Source: Allacma fusca (taxonomy: Eukaryota; Arthropoda; Collembola; Symphypleona; Sminthuridae). Taken from it: DNA of 64,000 bases. Where the stretch lies: assembly GCA_947179485.1 (NCBI GenBank), contig OX359245.1, positions 67,753,067 through 67,817,066 on the forward strand, read 5' to 3'. Made by a program: the position numbers and the translations under genes. Each line of letters opens with the position of its first letter. Positions within the stretch are counted from its first letter, which is position 1. A model generated the notes under the pieces. It was not told where the DNA came from. It saw only the letters and a list, made by a program, of their open reading frames with translations, and did not search any database. Of this stretch, positions 12,636-25,500 are shown in pieces.

Positions 12636-15600
12636 GTTGTCTATCAATATTGGACAGATGTCCTTTGTGTTTAGGTTGGAGTTTTGAGCTGACTCTGGAA
12701 CGTTCCACATTTGATACAATGTGTAAATTATCTTCGATACTTTAATCATCACGCCCTATTAAGAATAACTTATTCTGCAAATATTTCAATATTTATCTCA
12801 ATCAGTGTTTTTGCATGAATCCAGTCTGATTATGGGAGAATATATGTCATGAGTGCACATAAATGTAGAACGATTATCAGGATTTGATGAAGATGAGAAG
12901 AGTGGGGTAAATAAATGTTAAGCTCGAATAGTTGCGCCTACTTTATGTGCAAAATGAGACTTTATTAAATATGAATGAATGGAACTGGACTGAGTAACTG
13001 TCTGGATGTGGAGAGGGAATACCTCCGAATGACATGTGCATTTCTTATTTAAATTTGTTTGGTTTCGCTTCATTACTGTAAGAATCATTGAATAAGATTT
13101 AAGGTTTAAGACGAGACAAGAGAAAGGTACTCAGAAGGGACCATTAAACATGTCCGTCTTTTATAATTATAATTATTACTCATAAACCTTCCATAAACAA
13201 TAATATGCACACATAATATACATAGTGACAATACTCACATGAGTCATGTTTACACGATTACAACATTTTATGAACTCAAGATTAAGCTAGTTATGAAATA
13301 TGAGGTCCCTTCCCTTCTAATTAGCATAACCAACCAACTTATTCCTATATAGCTATGCATTACAATGTGTTTATATGGAATGACTTTCTAACAAGGAAAT
13401 AATGCTGCAGCAATAAATTACTCTTTCCAGATGTAGCTAAAATCTATAATGTTTAGATATGTATGTACATTAATTAATAAATTAACCTCTTGATCATTGT
13501 AAACCATATTCACGGGCCTGAACATACGAAAGATGAAATATTTGAGGCGATAGCAGCAGAGGTAGATTCTGTGAGACGGAATTTGGATGTGTATATGCAC
13601 GATTGTATAAAAATAGTAGTGTGTGAAGACTATATTCCGAATGTGTGTGTTTTATTTGTTTCTCATCTATTTTGCTCTCCTGCTCCAGGACTGCTGTCCA
13701 GAGTTGGAGCGTCTGTTTTTTACATGATAGACGTCGGGGCCTGATTTTTGTAAAATTATTCCTGGAAGATACATTTTAAGTTTCCCTGCTGAATCTTAAG
13801 GATTCATTACACCGGATTTTTATAGAATTTTCTCTGTAGATGCAAAAAAAAAAACCTCAGTGCACTATCCCAGCCCATGCAATTCGCTGTTACTAATCAT
13901 ACTCTAAATTATCCTTTCTACATAGCTTCCCACTAACAAGCGTTTGAGTCATTCAACGTTCCAATTACTCTCCCCATTTATTGTGTTCATAAAGAGAAAT
14001 TTTAACTATTTGCTTAAAAACCGAAAATATAGAATCAGATATTGAAAGATTTAATATGCAGTCATTTGAAAATAACAAGCAACTTTCAAATTTCAACCAA
14101 TGCAAATATTATCCTACTCCCAATTTGCTCCAATCATTAGGGCTATGACAGGGATAGATGCATTAATTACTGGGTTCACTTTCAAATGCCAAAGTGTCCT
14201 GTGAACCATAATCGATTCCAAAAGTGAATTTTATGCATTCTAACATCAAAGTCCCCTTTAAAATATAATGTAATTAGTAGGTATGAACTTCATATTAACG
14301 GAAAATAGTATTTACACTCAACGAACTATGATGAGTAAACATACGGTAAATAATTATTTTTGCTCCTTAAACCAAAATGATTTGAAACAGTTGACATATT
14401 AGTAGCAATATAAGAGAACAAATAGTTGACTTTATGGAAAAAGTATCCTCGTAGTAAGTTAGTCTACGCCATTTGGCTGATTAAATTTTTTGCAGTTTGA
14501 AAATTTACATAACATCCTCAGGTGCAACTGCAAATTTCAGCTTCAATAAACCAGGTGGATTTTTTTTCACTAGTGCTTACAGGCTAATACATACACCTGT
14601 TGTAATATTTGTTTGCGACAAACCCTCAACAATAATTCCTTTCCCAACGAAATTGTTATGAGGGTTGAAATCGCTATTGGATTTTAATATTAAATAAGTA
14701 ATAAAAAGTCCATCCAGCCCACACAACAGCATTCCTTAAAGAATACAAATTGAGTCACATATTATTTTACTCGGAACTGTTTCCAGTATATTTCCTTCAT
14801 TGGAAAAATCCAATTCCTACAAGGAAGTCCCTAATGCAGAAAACACTCGGAATTTAAATCAGAATCCTGAATGTTGTAAAGACAGTGCTGAAGAATAGAT
14901 TTGAAATCAACTCATATTGCATGCATCTCTGCATCTCCGTTCTGAAGTCTTCCGATGATGCACATTGAGCTGTCAGCCACATAGTCAAATATTTATTGAT
15001 GTGAAATATCCACATCAATATAATTATCTACAGACCTTGGGAAATTTTATACCTCAAAATTGTAATCAGCCCTGAGGTTTATTAGCACTTGCATAGAAAT
15101 ATACATCCAATATACATACATACAGAAATATATACAAAAGAGTATATATTAAGAGCGTCTGGGACAGCCAGAGTTCCCTGCATATGCATTATGCTCGTAA
15201 AGTAAATAAGTGCAGGGAAAATTCAGAATCATAAAGAGACAGGGGCCTTGTCCCAGTGAATGGAGACTCTTTTGAGAATGCGCTTCAGAGAAACTGAATC
15301 TCTCCTCTCTTTCCAGTAAATGCACTGACAATAACCGCAGCTTTCCCCATTTAACTTTCCCTCAGCCCTCACTTTCCCTTCAGAGTCCTCCTAGACTTGG
15401 CTCCGCAAGGAAACATTTTTTTTTCCGAGGGAGCTTCCCTCCCAGTTTTTGAAATGGGACCAGTTTCTTACCTTCCAGCATTGGAAAACATCCTCGAAAA
15501 AAGAAATCCATTTTTAGTAGATACCCACAAAAGTGAGTGAGAAAAATTTTAGAAGAGAAAACAATTCCCAAATTTTGAGATGTGAGATAACTTTGCCTTC

Positions 15601-15665
15601 ATTGATAATAATTATGTAAATTCTCTGAGGAAGGAATTCCCAAGAGTTACATTTCCCCCCAAGAA
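12636..15665. other. gene-free stretch upstream of the GPCR
   Basis: No gene recognised. The part nearest 15.6 kb is expected to hold the promoter and any 5' untranslated exons of the GPCR, but no clear TATA/Inr pair was seen. Confidence 0.45.
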
Positions 15666-18600
15666 ATGAACACCTCTGGGGAAAGTGAGATTTGGAATGG
15701 AACCGTTTCCATCCATATGGCCAGGAATGTGTCCGCTAGTGATATAGATTTATTTGAGGATGCGGACACGATTTTTGACAACATATACGTCCGTGTGACT
15801 TTGATCTTCCTCTACACCGCCGTCTTCTGCTTTTGCTTTTTTGGTGAGTCATTTTTTATCCTATTAATTTCGCCCTCCATTGAATCCTCCCCTTAACACA
15901 GGAAATGAATTAGTTCCTCTAATTCCAAGAAAATCATCCATTAAGAACGAAGGGAAATCGAGATATTATGTGAACTCAACATCTGCCCAAGGGTTTCCAT
16001 TCCAAGAGGAATTTCGGATTTAGAAATTAATATCACATCACTTCATCCCGCATAAGCTTTTTTTAAAACTTGTGGGGAACTTCCAGGCAAATGCAGCTCC
16101 AGGGAATAATTATGTATATATTTACTTATCAACATACAGTGGAGAAGAACATTTCCTTGAAATTTTTCTAAAGGCAGTTATTCATTGCATTTTAATCTTT
16201 AAAAGGGAAAATACCTGAAACATTTTCTAGGGATTAGTCTCCTTTAAAAAAAAAATTTTAACGAGTCTTGTTCTAAGAACCCTTTTTTTTTAGAAAAACA
16301 AAATACAAAATAATTGAACTGTAGGTACATATGTACGTGCTCAAGTATGATTTTACTCGTGCCTTTTCATCCGCCCAATTACAGCTCAGTGCCAGGCGTT
16401 CCTACAGTCTCGGTGTTGGTTGAGACATATTTAATAAAACAGTTCCGTAGGACAGCGTCGGATTTATGCTTAAATTAAGGTCGTAAATCCACCCCAGAGA
16501 TTCGTGAAGACTTGCAGAAGGCCACAATATTTAAAGCCATGATTGAAATTCCAGGAATTTTCAAAGGCAGATGTGTTTACCCCTTTTGTAAATCCAGGCC
16601 CTTGTTTGTTATTGGGCTGGCGTGGAAGTTTATGGTGAAGTGAGTTTCTCATGTGACTCCTTTTCAGTCATGCAACTTCGAGGGTTGAGTACAAATATTC
16701 ACATAAGTGAAATGGAAGGGAAGGACTGTCACCAGAACCGCAGATGGGATCCTTTTCTGTGGTAGAATAATTTCTTAGGGGGAAATGTGTATGTACATGT
16801 CTGGTATTTTCACTATGAGGACCAAAACTACAAATGCACGCCTTCCAAATAAAATCAACTTCCGTAACTTTCTTTTGACTTCGGAATACCCAGAGGCACA
16901 ACGGTGTAGGATTCTCAGCAAGTCAAATGAATTGCAAGGAATTGCTTAGGAAAAGCCCGCATTTGATACTGGCCTGTAGATTTTACCATCTCCACATTTC
17001 TCAGCTCATTATTTTCAGGGAAGTGAGAAGCGTAAATTCTTTAGGGATTACATTTTTAAATTACTCCCAACTTTCTTTCTCAGACCTTTCAGTCCTTAAA
17101 TTCAAAATTTGCTGGTGTAAATTGCTCTGAGAGAATTTCCCTAACTTGGATAAATTCAGCAAAATCAATGCTCAATGTACATAATTATAATTAATTACGT
17201 ACATACAAACAGTGTTATTAATTTTCCTACGGAAAATGTAACTTTGAAGTTTTTAATTTTTTAGCTAAATCCTCTACGACGGAAATCTACGGAAGAAGAT
17301 ATCATTAAAAATCCACTAATTTGGAGGGACTGTCCCAAATATTCACTTTTAATTTACGTAATCATATGTAGATACATAATTATGTATGCTTGGGGAGGGC
17401 ATAGAATCAAATAGTCCAAGTCCCTAATTATTTTTATTTCTTATAGGAAAATATTCCAAAGGAAGTACTCTATAAGAAGTCATATATAATAATTTAATTA
17501 TTAAATTTCACAGGTAAACTTCCACGTAATGTTAAAAGTTTGAATGAAAATCCCCACAAAGGTATGTACATATTTCATTAACAACTTCCAGAAGTTCTGG
17601 TCCCTCGGCTTGTGAAACTTGTGGAGTAATAATTTCAGGAAAAAAACATAGAATAAGTTAACAATAAATTTTTAAAAAATAATTGTAGGAAAAATATCTC
17701 AGAGAAGTTTTTTTCCTAAAGGTAGGGAAGGCGTCAGTAATTTTGTTGAAGGTTGTGCATAACTATCATTGTCAATATCTTTATCCCTGGAAATTCTGTA
17801 TTTTTTATTCATTTACGAATACAAAAAATTTGAGAGTACTTGTGCAATGACAACGTGCGACAATTGAAATTAAAGTCGGTAGAATAAACTGGTATTGATA
17901 AAAATTTAATTGTGTGAATTTCGTAGGAAATTAATGCTGAAATTTAATTCCTAGATTCTTAGGGGGTACATATTAAAATGATTAATTACTTATGAGCGTA
18001 ATTTAAGAATAATTACATAATTACGTGCATAGCTATTACTTAGTCTCATAATTAAATTTAGGAGGTCTCAATGTACAAAATCCGATAATTTGAAATAATT
18101 TATTCCAGGGAATCTGGCTGTAGTCCTTGTGGTCACATTACATTGGAAGATGCGAAGCATCCCGAAATTCTGCCTGGGAAACCTTGCATTTGCAAACTTT
18201 TGCGTCGGGATCTTTTGCATTTATCAGAATCTCTCTACGTTCCTTATTGACAGGTAAGGACAAGTCTCACTTCTCCCTCAAAACTTTCCCTCCATTCCTA
18301 GAAAGGAAATTGAATTGGGCTCATTATTTACACAACGTCAGTGAAGAGTACAATTCACGCCTCAAGTCTTCCATATATAATAGACACTGAGAATGTGCAA
18401 GTCTGAAACCCGATCCTTCCTGTACGTAAAGGAATTTTTGTGGAAGTACAAAACTCTTGGAAATTCCCAAAATAAAATAACTTTTGTTCAGAAATTCATT
18501 CTCACAGTGATTTATAAAATCCTTCAAGCAATTTAACTGTAATAAAATTCCCAACCAAAACTTAATACCACTCACAATCAGATCTTAAGCAGAATTCCAG

Positions 18601-21600
18601 AGCTTTGCAATTCACTACATTATTCCTGAGTGTCATTTTTCTCCCTGTAACAATTTCCAAAGTGAGATTTCCCAAAAACTTGTTGTTACGAATTGTACCC
18701 ATTTCAAATGCACCAGTGATAAAAGCTGCACAAACTATTCTTCCCCTTTTATTTCCTCTGAAAAACAACTCCAGTTGTTACAATTCAATAGATTTTCGTG
18801 TAGAATTTATTACATTTTGTGTTCACACAACACTCAACACGGGTCTTATTCACTCAAGTGTAAAATTGATTGATATTTGAAGCAGAAATGTAGGCCTTTT
18901 TAATACCTTGAATATTTCTATCAATGTACCTATGTGTGTAATGAAATAACCCGAGTAGAAATTTTGGTCAGTACACGGTTATTAGTGCGTTAAAAATTAA
19001 CGTCAATTGGTCAGAACAAAGTCCAGTTGTGGCGTCCAGCTGAATACAATATGTCCGCTTTGACAACGACAGCTGAACGTCACCACCTTGCGAAAAGATA
19101 ACTATAGAAATAACGTCTGGTTTACGCCAAATACTATCGTTAATGCAACGCAATTTAACCTCCCTGTTCACGTGGGTTGAAATATAATTTACTGATTAAA
19201 TTCCATCCCAAAAAAATAATTAAATAGTTAAAAAGTCATCATTCAAAGTTGTCCGCAGCATTCTTCTGTCCTTATTCCTGATTCCAAATCTCAATTTTTG
19301 CCCACCGATCGTCAAAATGAAACCTGAAAATAAGAAATATTTCGCTTTTAGATTTAGTTGCAACTTTAAGAAAGGTACAACAATTAATTATCTGTATCTT
19401 TTAAAAACTTACAACTAATTATAATATTTGAGGACATTATTTGCTTTGAATTCACAATTAAATTATGTATTGTTTATTTGTCCTTCTGCATTAGAAACTA
19501 TTTGCTGGAAAGAATATATATGATAGGGATATACTTGATAGTGTTGGCGACACACTATCTATCAGATATTAAAAATGTTGAAAATTGTCACAAATTGAAA
19601 CCCTATAATTATTCCAAATAAATATTAGGGTTTCCTACCTTTCAACATTAATAATAGCTAACATTAAGCGTTGCCTTACAAGTACATACTTCCTTAACCA
19701 TAATCATTTAAAAATTACTTACCTTTGATAAACAGAACATATTTAGTATTTACATTCTAATAATAACTGTTATCATAAAACTCGTTGCTTCAAACAATAC
19801 ACACGACTTACACTTTGATATAAAATAATAATTTGTTTTGCTTACCTGAAATAATTGACGAAAAGAAGTAATCTTTGGCTGTTAGAAGTTACAGGAAAGT
19901 AACAGATCAGAGCCAAATCATTTAAAGTTCGGACTATACAGCGCTCTCGGCCAGTTTGTAAATACGCATGTGCCGAGTTTACTATGTTTGACCAAAATTT
20001 GACGTTGCATTAACAACCGGGCTTGACGTATGTATGTAATGGTTCTATAGAAGGAAATTGCTAGGAGGCACTATTATTTACGTCAAGTTTACGTAAATAT
20101 AACCATTGGTATAGTTGCTGTCGTTATTTGGCCGGGATTTGGCGATAACAACACGTCGTGAATGTTCTACTGATTAACGTTAGGTCCTGATGTTAAAAGA
20201 ACGTTGTATTTTTGTTCAGAATTGCGATAATATTTGTGATAGTCTCATTGACGTTCATGGGACATCGCATCTGTGACCAAAAATTTGAGCTTAGTCAGTT
20301 TAACGTCAACTAACGACAATTCCCATTTTCAGACGTAAATCTGACCAGTCATTTCTACTCGGGAACCCTTTAAATTCATTGAGTATAAAAACAAAGGGCT
20401 TTTTGAAACTCTGTATAAAATCTTATGTGAAATTTCCCATGACTTAATTATTTAGTTAAAACCCACTGACCCCAAGCCTATTGAGTTCATAGTGTCTTTC
20501 TGGCTTTAGGTGGCTCTTCGGGGCCTTCATGTGCAAAATGTACCATTTCATCAACAGCTTGAGTCACACTGCTTCCATCCTCATCCTTGTAGTGATCTGT
20601 GTGGAGAGATACTTGGCCATACTTCATCCCTTCAGGAGCAGGCAGTGGATCACTAAAACCAGGTTGAGGGTAAAAATGCTCTCAAATTTGAAATCTTTTT
20701 CCAAGATAATTATTGACTCCAACTATTTTTTTTCAGTGCTAACTCCTTTGAATTGAACAGTACCTCCCATACCCCTTTAATTTCAGATACTTTCCCAAAT
20801 TTACTAAATTTGTTCTTTTGACGTGACTTCAAAATTTAGGGCAAAAGCATCGAAAACAAAGTATATTTTTTATAATTATTCATCGGCATACAAAATTGTA
20901 GGATTAGTCTAAAATCAAGTAAAAGAAATATTTTTTATTTCACTTATTTAAAAATTCTTTAGCTATACGTCACATTTAGTTTTTCGGTCCCTGATGTCAA
21001 AGTCCTTTACATACTTCTGGAGGGGTCAGAGTAGAAAATTTTAATTTACTTCATGACAGGAGTCTTCTTATACAAAGAGGCTTCAATGCAACTGACAATG
21101 TATAATTAATTACATATCTGAAAATAATTAGGAACTTCTGGGGACCAGTTCCTTTAAGCTTTGTCTTGGAAGGAGGGCTCCCAGAGTGACAGATCTTTGA
21201 TTTCTACCGGAGCCAATTACGTCTGGAACAACTGGAGCTGAGCTTTTATCGTGTCCTTATAGATATAATTATACTTGGGTATTTGATAGGTTGCCATAGT
21301 GACGGTGTGGATATTGAGTGCTCTGGTCTGCTCCCCCCGCTTGTACTACATCAACATCATCTACTTCCCTGTGACGGACTCCCCGGGCGGGGTCCTCAGA
21401 TATGACATGATCTGTGCTCCCCAACACAGTCGTTACAATGCCCCACTTGTGGACATGGTCTACTTCATCGTCCTCTTCCTCCTCCCTTTACTGGCCATCA
21501 CAATCTTATATGCCCGGATAGGGATCTCAATCTGGAGGAGCTCCGGCCTGACCCGGAATCAAATGCCCAATAGTAGTAGACTCGGAAAAAAATCGAATTT

Positions 21601-22565
21601 ATCCAGAGAAGATTACACTTCAGAAGGATCCAACTCGGGATCGGACTCCTGCTCCATGTCTCAAATTCCCAAAGCCGAGTCCTTTAAAATGGGGAAACTC
21701 TCCAGGGGATCCTCAGCTAGAGTTCCTCGAGGAAGACAGAAATACTCCTCCTCCTCCGAAGACGCCCATTCTTCAGGGACGACGAGAGATCTCAAAGAAG
21801 TGATTGCAGGGAGTGTGAATGACCCCGGGAAGAAATATCCCAGGGATTTCCACATTGTCTCTGAAACTCCCAAAGAGGAAACGAGAACCTAGAAAAAAAA
21901 TATTGAGGTTTAATAATTTTTTGGGGAGGAAAAATTTTAAGAGGAATAGTAGTACAAGAGCCGTACAGTCACGCTTCAGGATAAAATCACGGAGTCAGAG
22001 CTGCTCAAGTTTTGAGGGTAAAATTTCAACGAGTGTTCAATGTTGTGTTGCTCCAAAAAGTGAGAATATTATGTTGGAGAGTGAGGGATTCCAACAGTCT
22101 GTGGAGTTTCCTGAGGACAATGGAATTAAATGTGGGGAGTTGGAAACTTTGGGACTCAAATCCTCGAAATTAGCTCTTCGGAAGAATATTATCTTACGGA
22201 GGAGCAAACGCTCCAGGAATCCTAACATGGTGACGGATGGCTCAAATCCAGAGACGTGTATAAGGCCCAGGCTGGCTGTTCTGAGGCTGCTCATTGTGAT
22301 AGTCCTGAGTTTTGCGATTTGTAACCTCCCGTTCCATATCAGGAAAATCTGTATTTATTATTTGCCCAATTATGAAATTGGGAGTACTTTTAACAATGTC
22401 TCCGCCCCAATTACTTTTCTATTAATGTACACAAATTGCGCCATTAATCCCATCATTTATGCTTTCATGTCCAAAGGGTTCCGGTCCAGTTTGGTGGATC
22501 TGGTCAAGTGTCGATTCAAGAGGAATTTCCTTCGAAATAGGAGAAGTTCCAAGTCGTCCCTGTGA
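15666..22565 (+). CDS. neuropeptide-type rhodopsin-family GPCR, trissin-receptor-like
   Basis: Four exons: 15666-15843, 18109-18253, 20510-20669 and 21290-22565. The N-terminus has N-glycosylation sites (NTS, NGT, NVS). TM1 contains the GN motif, TM2 the LGNLAFANF motif, and TM3 ends in ERY (a DRY variant). TM4 starts RLRVAIVTVW. A serine-rich third intracellular loop of over 200 residues follows, then TM6 with FAICNLPFHIRK and TM7 with NPIIYAF. The CNLPFH-RK form of TM6 resembles what I recall of the insect trissin receptor; that subtype is tentative. Such receptors signal through G proteins at the neuronal or endocrine plasma membrane. Oddity: the frame moves by +1 between 21819 and 21892 inside loop 3, with no convincing intron, so the assembly has an extra base, an unusual short intron, or the gene is broken. 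Total length would be about 585 residues. Confidence 0.88.
15844..18108 (+). other. GPCR intron 1
   Basis: Donor GGTGAGTC at 15843/15844 and acceptor TATTCCAG at 18108 in phase 1. The intron is about 2.3 kb of AT-rich sequence with no further feature that I can support. Confidence 0.8.
18950..20363. mobile_element. non-autonomous inverted-repeat transposon in GPCR intron 2
   Basis: The ends are inverted copies: CCCGAGTAGAAATTTTGGTC at 18950 and, on the opposite strand at 20363, CCCGAGTAGAAATGACTGGT, sharing the first 13 bases and a nearby GGTCAG. The element is 1414 bp. Both subterminal regions are rich in AACGTC/GACGTT words. No transposase frame was found. At most a 2 bp flanking AA is shared, so the superfamily is unassigned. 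It sits wholly inside the intron between GPCR exons 2 and 3, on neither splice site. Confidence 0.8.
20670..21289 (+). other. GPCR intron 3
   Basis: Donor GGGTAAAA after the codon for Arg of RLR and acceptor TTTGATAG at 21289, phase 0. About 620 bp, nothing else seen. Confidence 0.75.
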
Positions 22566-25500
22566 AATATTAAAATTATACAGAAAATATTATGAGTTTA
22601 TGGGTGCTATTCAAATTAAAGATTATTAAATTAAAGATTTGCCAATGTATCATAAAAAATTTCCCTATTGTGGGCCTATATTAAATTCGATATTAAACAT
22701 AAACATTTTTGACATTATGGAAGTTGTCCAAATATTTTTCCTTCCAAATAGTCAAAGTGCTCTTGTCAGGGGCACTCTGAGGAGATTACACTTTAAAAAT
22801 TCCAGACATGAGGAGGAGCTATGGATTATGTCCTTGTCAAAATTAATAGGATAAAAATGTTTATTAAATTGTACACAGCAGATTGTAATAATTTAAAAAC
22901 GAAATAAAGGAGGAACAATTTCGAATTCTCACTTCGGAGCATTGAAGTTAAGCACAGCCGACTTTTTATTTCTTTGGAAGGATCTCTTTAAATTGTAATT
23001 TTTAAATTGAGCCCGCAACATAAAAATTTGCTAATCAAGCGTCCGGAAAATTTTAATCATAAAGCCAGGAAAAATAACAGAAATAATTAGTTGTTTAGAC
23101 AGCTGTCCTGGAATTATGCTCGTAGGAAATTATTCCCTGGTGCGTTTAATAACATGGGCCTGATTGTGAGCCCACTTCCGTAAACATGTCCGGGGAATAA
23201 ATCTTGTTATGTAATAAGCGTCGAGGGGAAATTTGATCCTAGGATGATCCTGGTAAGAAATAAGGAAATGAAAATAAGCAATCGTCCAGGCAGGATCTTC
23301 TTCCTCCACTTGATGTTTGCCTATACTGTAAACCCAGGAATTGTCGGAATTTTTAAGGAAATGTTTCTCCTTGAGTATAAAGAAATCTGAAACTAAAATA
23401 AAGTAAATTGCTGGAATTACATAGGGTCAGGATATATTGCACGCGAGGCTCAAATATTTCTCCTAGAAACCGGATATGAGTTAAATTTCTCTCTGCTCTT
23501 GAGATCAACCGTAGTGGCCTGTCCTAATAAATTAACTTTCACATCCCAATTTCTAGGATCCTTCAAAAATCCAATTACATCCACTCATGCACATACAACC
23601 CTGGTTTAGGATTTCAGAGAGCTGGAACTGAGTGTACTTTTCCTGTGGACTGGAATCCGTAGGAAACTCTTTCACTTCCAATTGAAGTCTGAAATGTTTT
23701 ATAATTTATTCCATTACTTTCAATACTGTCCATGGAAGTTTTGGCTCTGTTACAAAACACATTTGACGTTCCTAGAAAAAGAAAGTATTATAACAAGGGG
23801 GTTCTTTTAACTACAGGTCTCTTTACCATTGAATCCTTTTAAGTTACAACTCCGGAAAGTATAATTTTTATCTCTCCGGTTATTGCCTGGGATTCACACA
23901 ATCTTCACATGATCTTTATGGAAGATCCCGTAAATATTTTTATCCTTAATTAATATGCTGTGAAATGATCAGATAACATTTGATTTGCCTATTATTCCTG
24001 TAAAAAATCTATAAATCTGGGATGGCTTGGTTAATTATAGGTCTTGAAAGGGATCTGTTCTGTCTGAAAAAGAGATAGGATGATTCAATCCATTCTGTTC
24101 CCTATAACAGACTAAAGTGTACATATGGCTTTAGTATGTTCATATAATTAGCTTAAGCTTGATATATAAAAGTGTACTTTTCCAATTTAAGGGACGCTCT
24201 AATAAAATTGGCTTTTACTGGATCGTGTGCAAAATATTTGAAAACACTTTCCAGAATGTATTTTTACCCCAAATATTATTGATTTGAAGGTATAAAGTAC
24301 AGGACAATTTACTGAACAAGTGTGTTTTACCTATAAGGATTCCCCAGCCTCAGCTCTAATGGTACGTACAGTATTCATAGTGGGAAAACGCAAAAACGCA
24401 CTCACGAAGTGCTCTTTCAACTTTCCCCGTCTCGGTCTTTTACAGTATTCCCATTCTGCAGAATAGGAAAAAAAATCTTCTTGTAAGAGCAATTTGTTGG
24501 GTATTTTTTGCTCCTTTGAGGATGACTGCTCTTACGGATATAGTGCCACTTTAAATACATATATGGAGCTGAAAACCTACAAACACTATGTATGTATCTA
24601 CATTTGTCAAATTGCACGCTTCGATCAAACAAACAGTGCCAAGAGTTTTTTTTTCGCTTCGATGAAAGCGCTACATTTGACTGGACATGTCCGAATACAG
24701 TGATTTCTCACTATAGCCGTTTCCTCTCAGATATCCCTTTACATTGGTATCATTCCATTCCCACGAGGATTCCATATACAATGAGTACTAAGGTAAGTAG
24801 TTACAGAAGCTTCCCATGTTTTTTTGACATCTCTGGACAAACTATAGGAAATCCACTGTTTGGATTGAAACACCAATAGAAAATATGGTCCGTACAATTT
24901 GTGTCTCTGTGGCAGTGTGTGTGCTATTGACCAGAACAAAACAATACGAACTTCCTTTCAATATAAATGTCAAACTTGTTCGGAATTAATGAGCTGGCCG
25001 TCCCCTATAGAATTTTATTATTTGAGTATGGACCCTCTCTGCATCACATAAATTTCCCATGAGGATTCAGCAACTCTTTAGATTCGAATCCGGACTCATG
25101 GTTTGGGAGCCATGCATTGAGGAAATCTTTTAAGGCAACGCTTGGGACAATACTAAAGAATTCTTCAAGTTTCCCCCGTGTAGGGGTGAATGGAAGGATT
25201 TTTTTTGAATCAGCATCAAATAATTAATGAACGCTAGAAGATCTAAGGACGTAGAGCTAACAATAAGTAAGCTGCACCTCCAGCCTCAGAAAAGCTAATG
25301 TGATATGGATTGTGAGAGGGCAGGTCCGGATATTTCCTCGGAGGGAGTCAAAACCTACCGAACATTTTGTTTTCATAGGAAAGGATATTTATTATATGTA
25401 GCTCAAAGAACTTCTTTTCCCAGGGGTGTTGTTCCAAAAGCCGCCCATACAAAAAGTTTTGTTTCCCGTCCAAATGAATGACAATTCCAGGAAGTGAAAC

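Noticed and set aside
12117..12752. Overlapping open frames across the TTCCGG arrays
   Set aside because: They follow the repeated word in every frame and have no domain content.
13490..13744. Open frame with a short charged, exon-like stretch (PEHTKDEIFEAIAAEVDSV)
   Set aside because: Only about 30 residues look protein-like and no splice partners were found.
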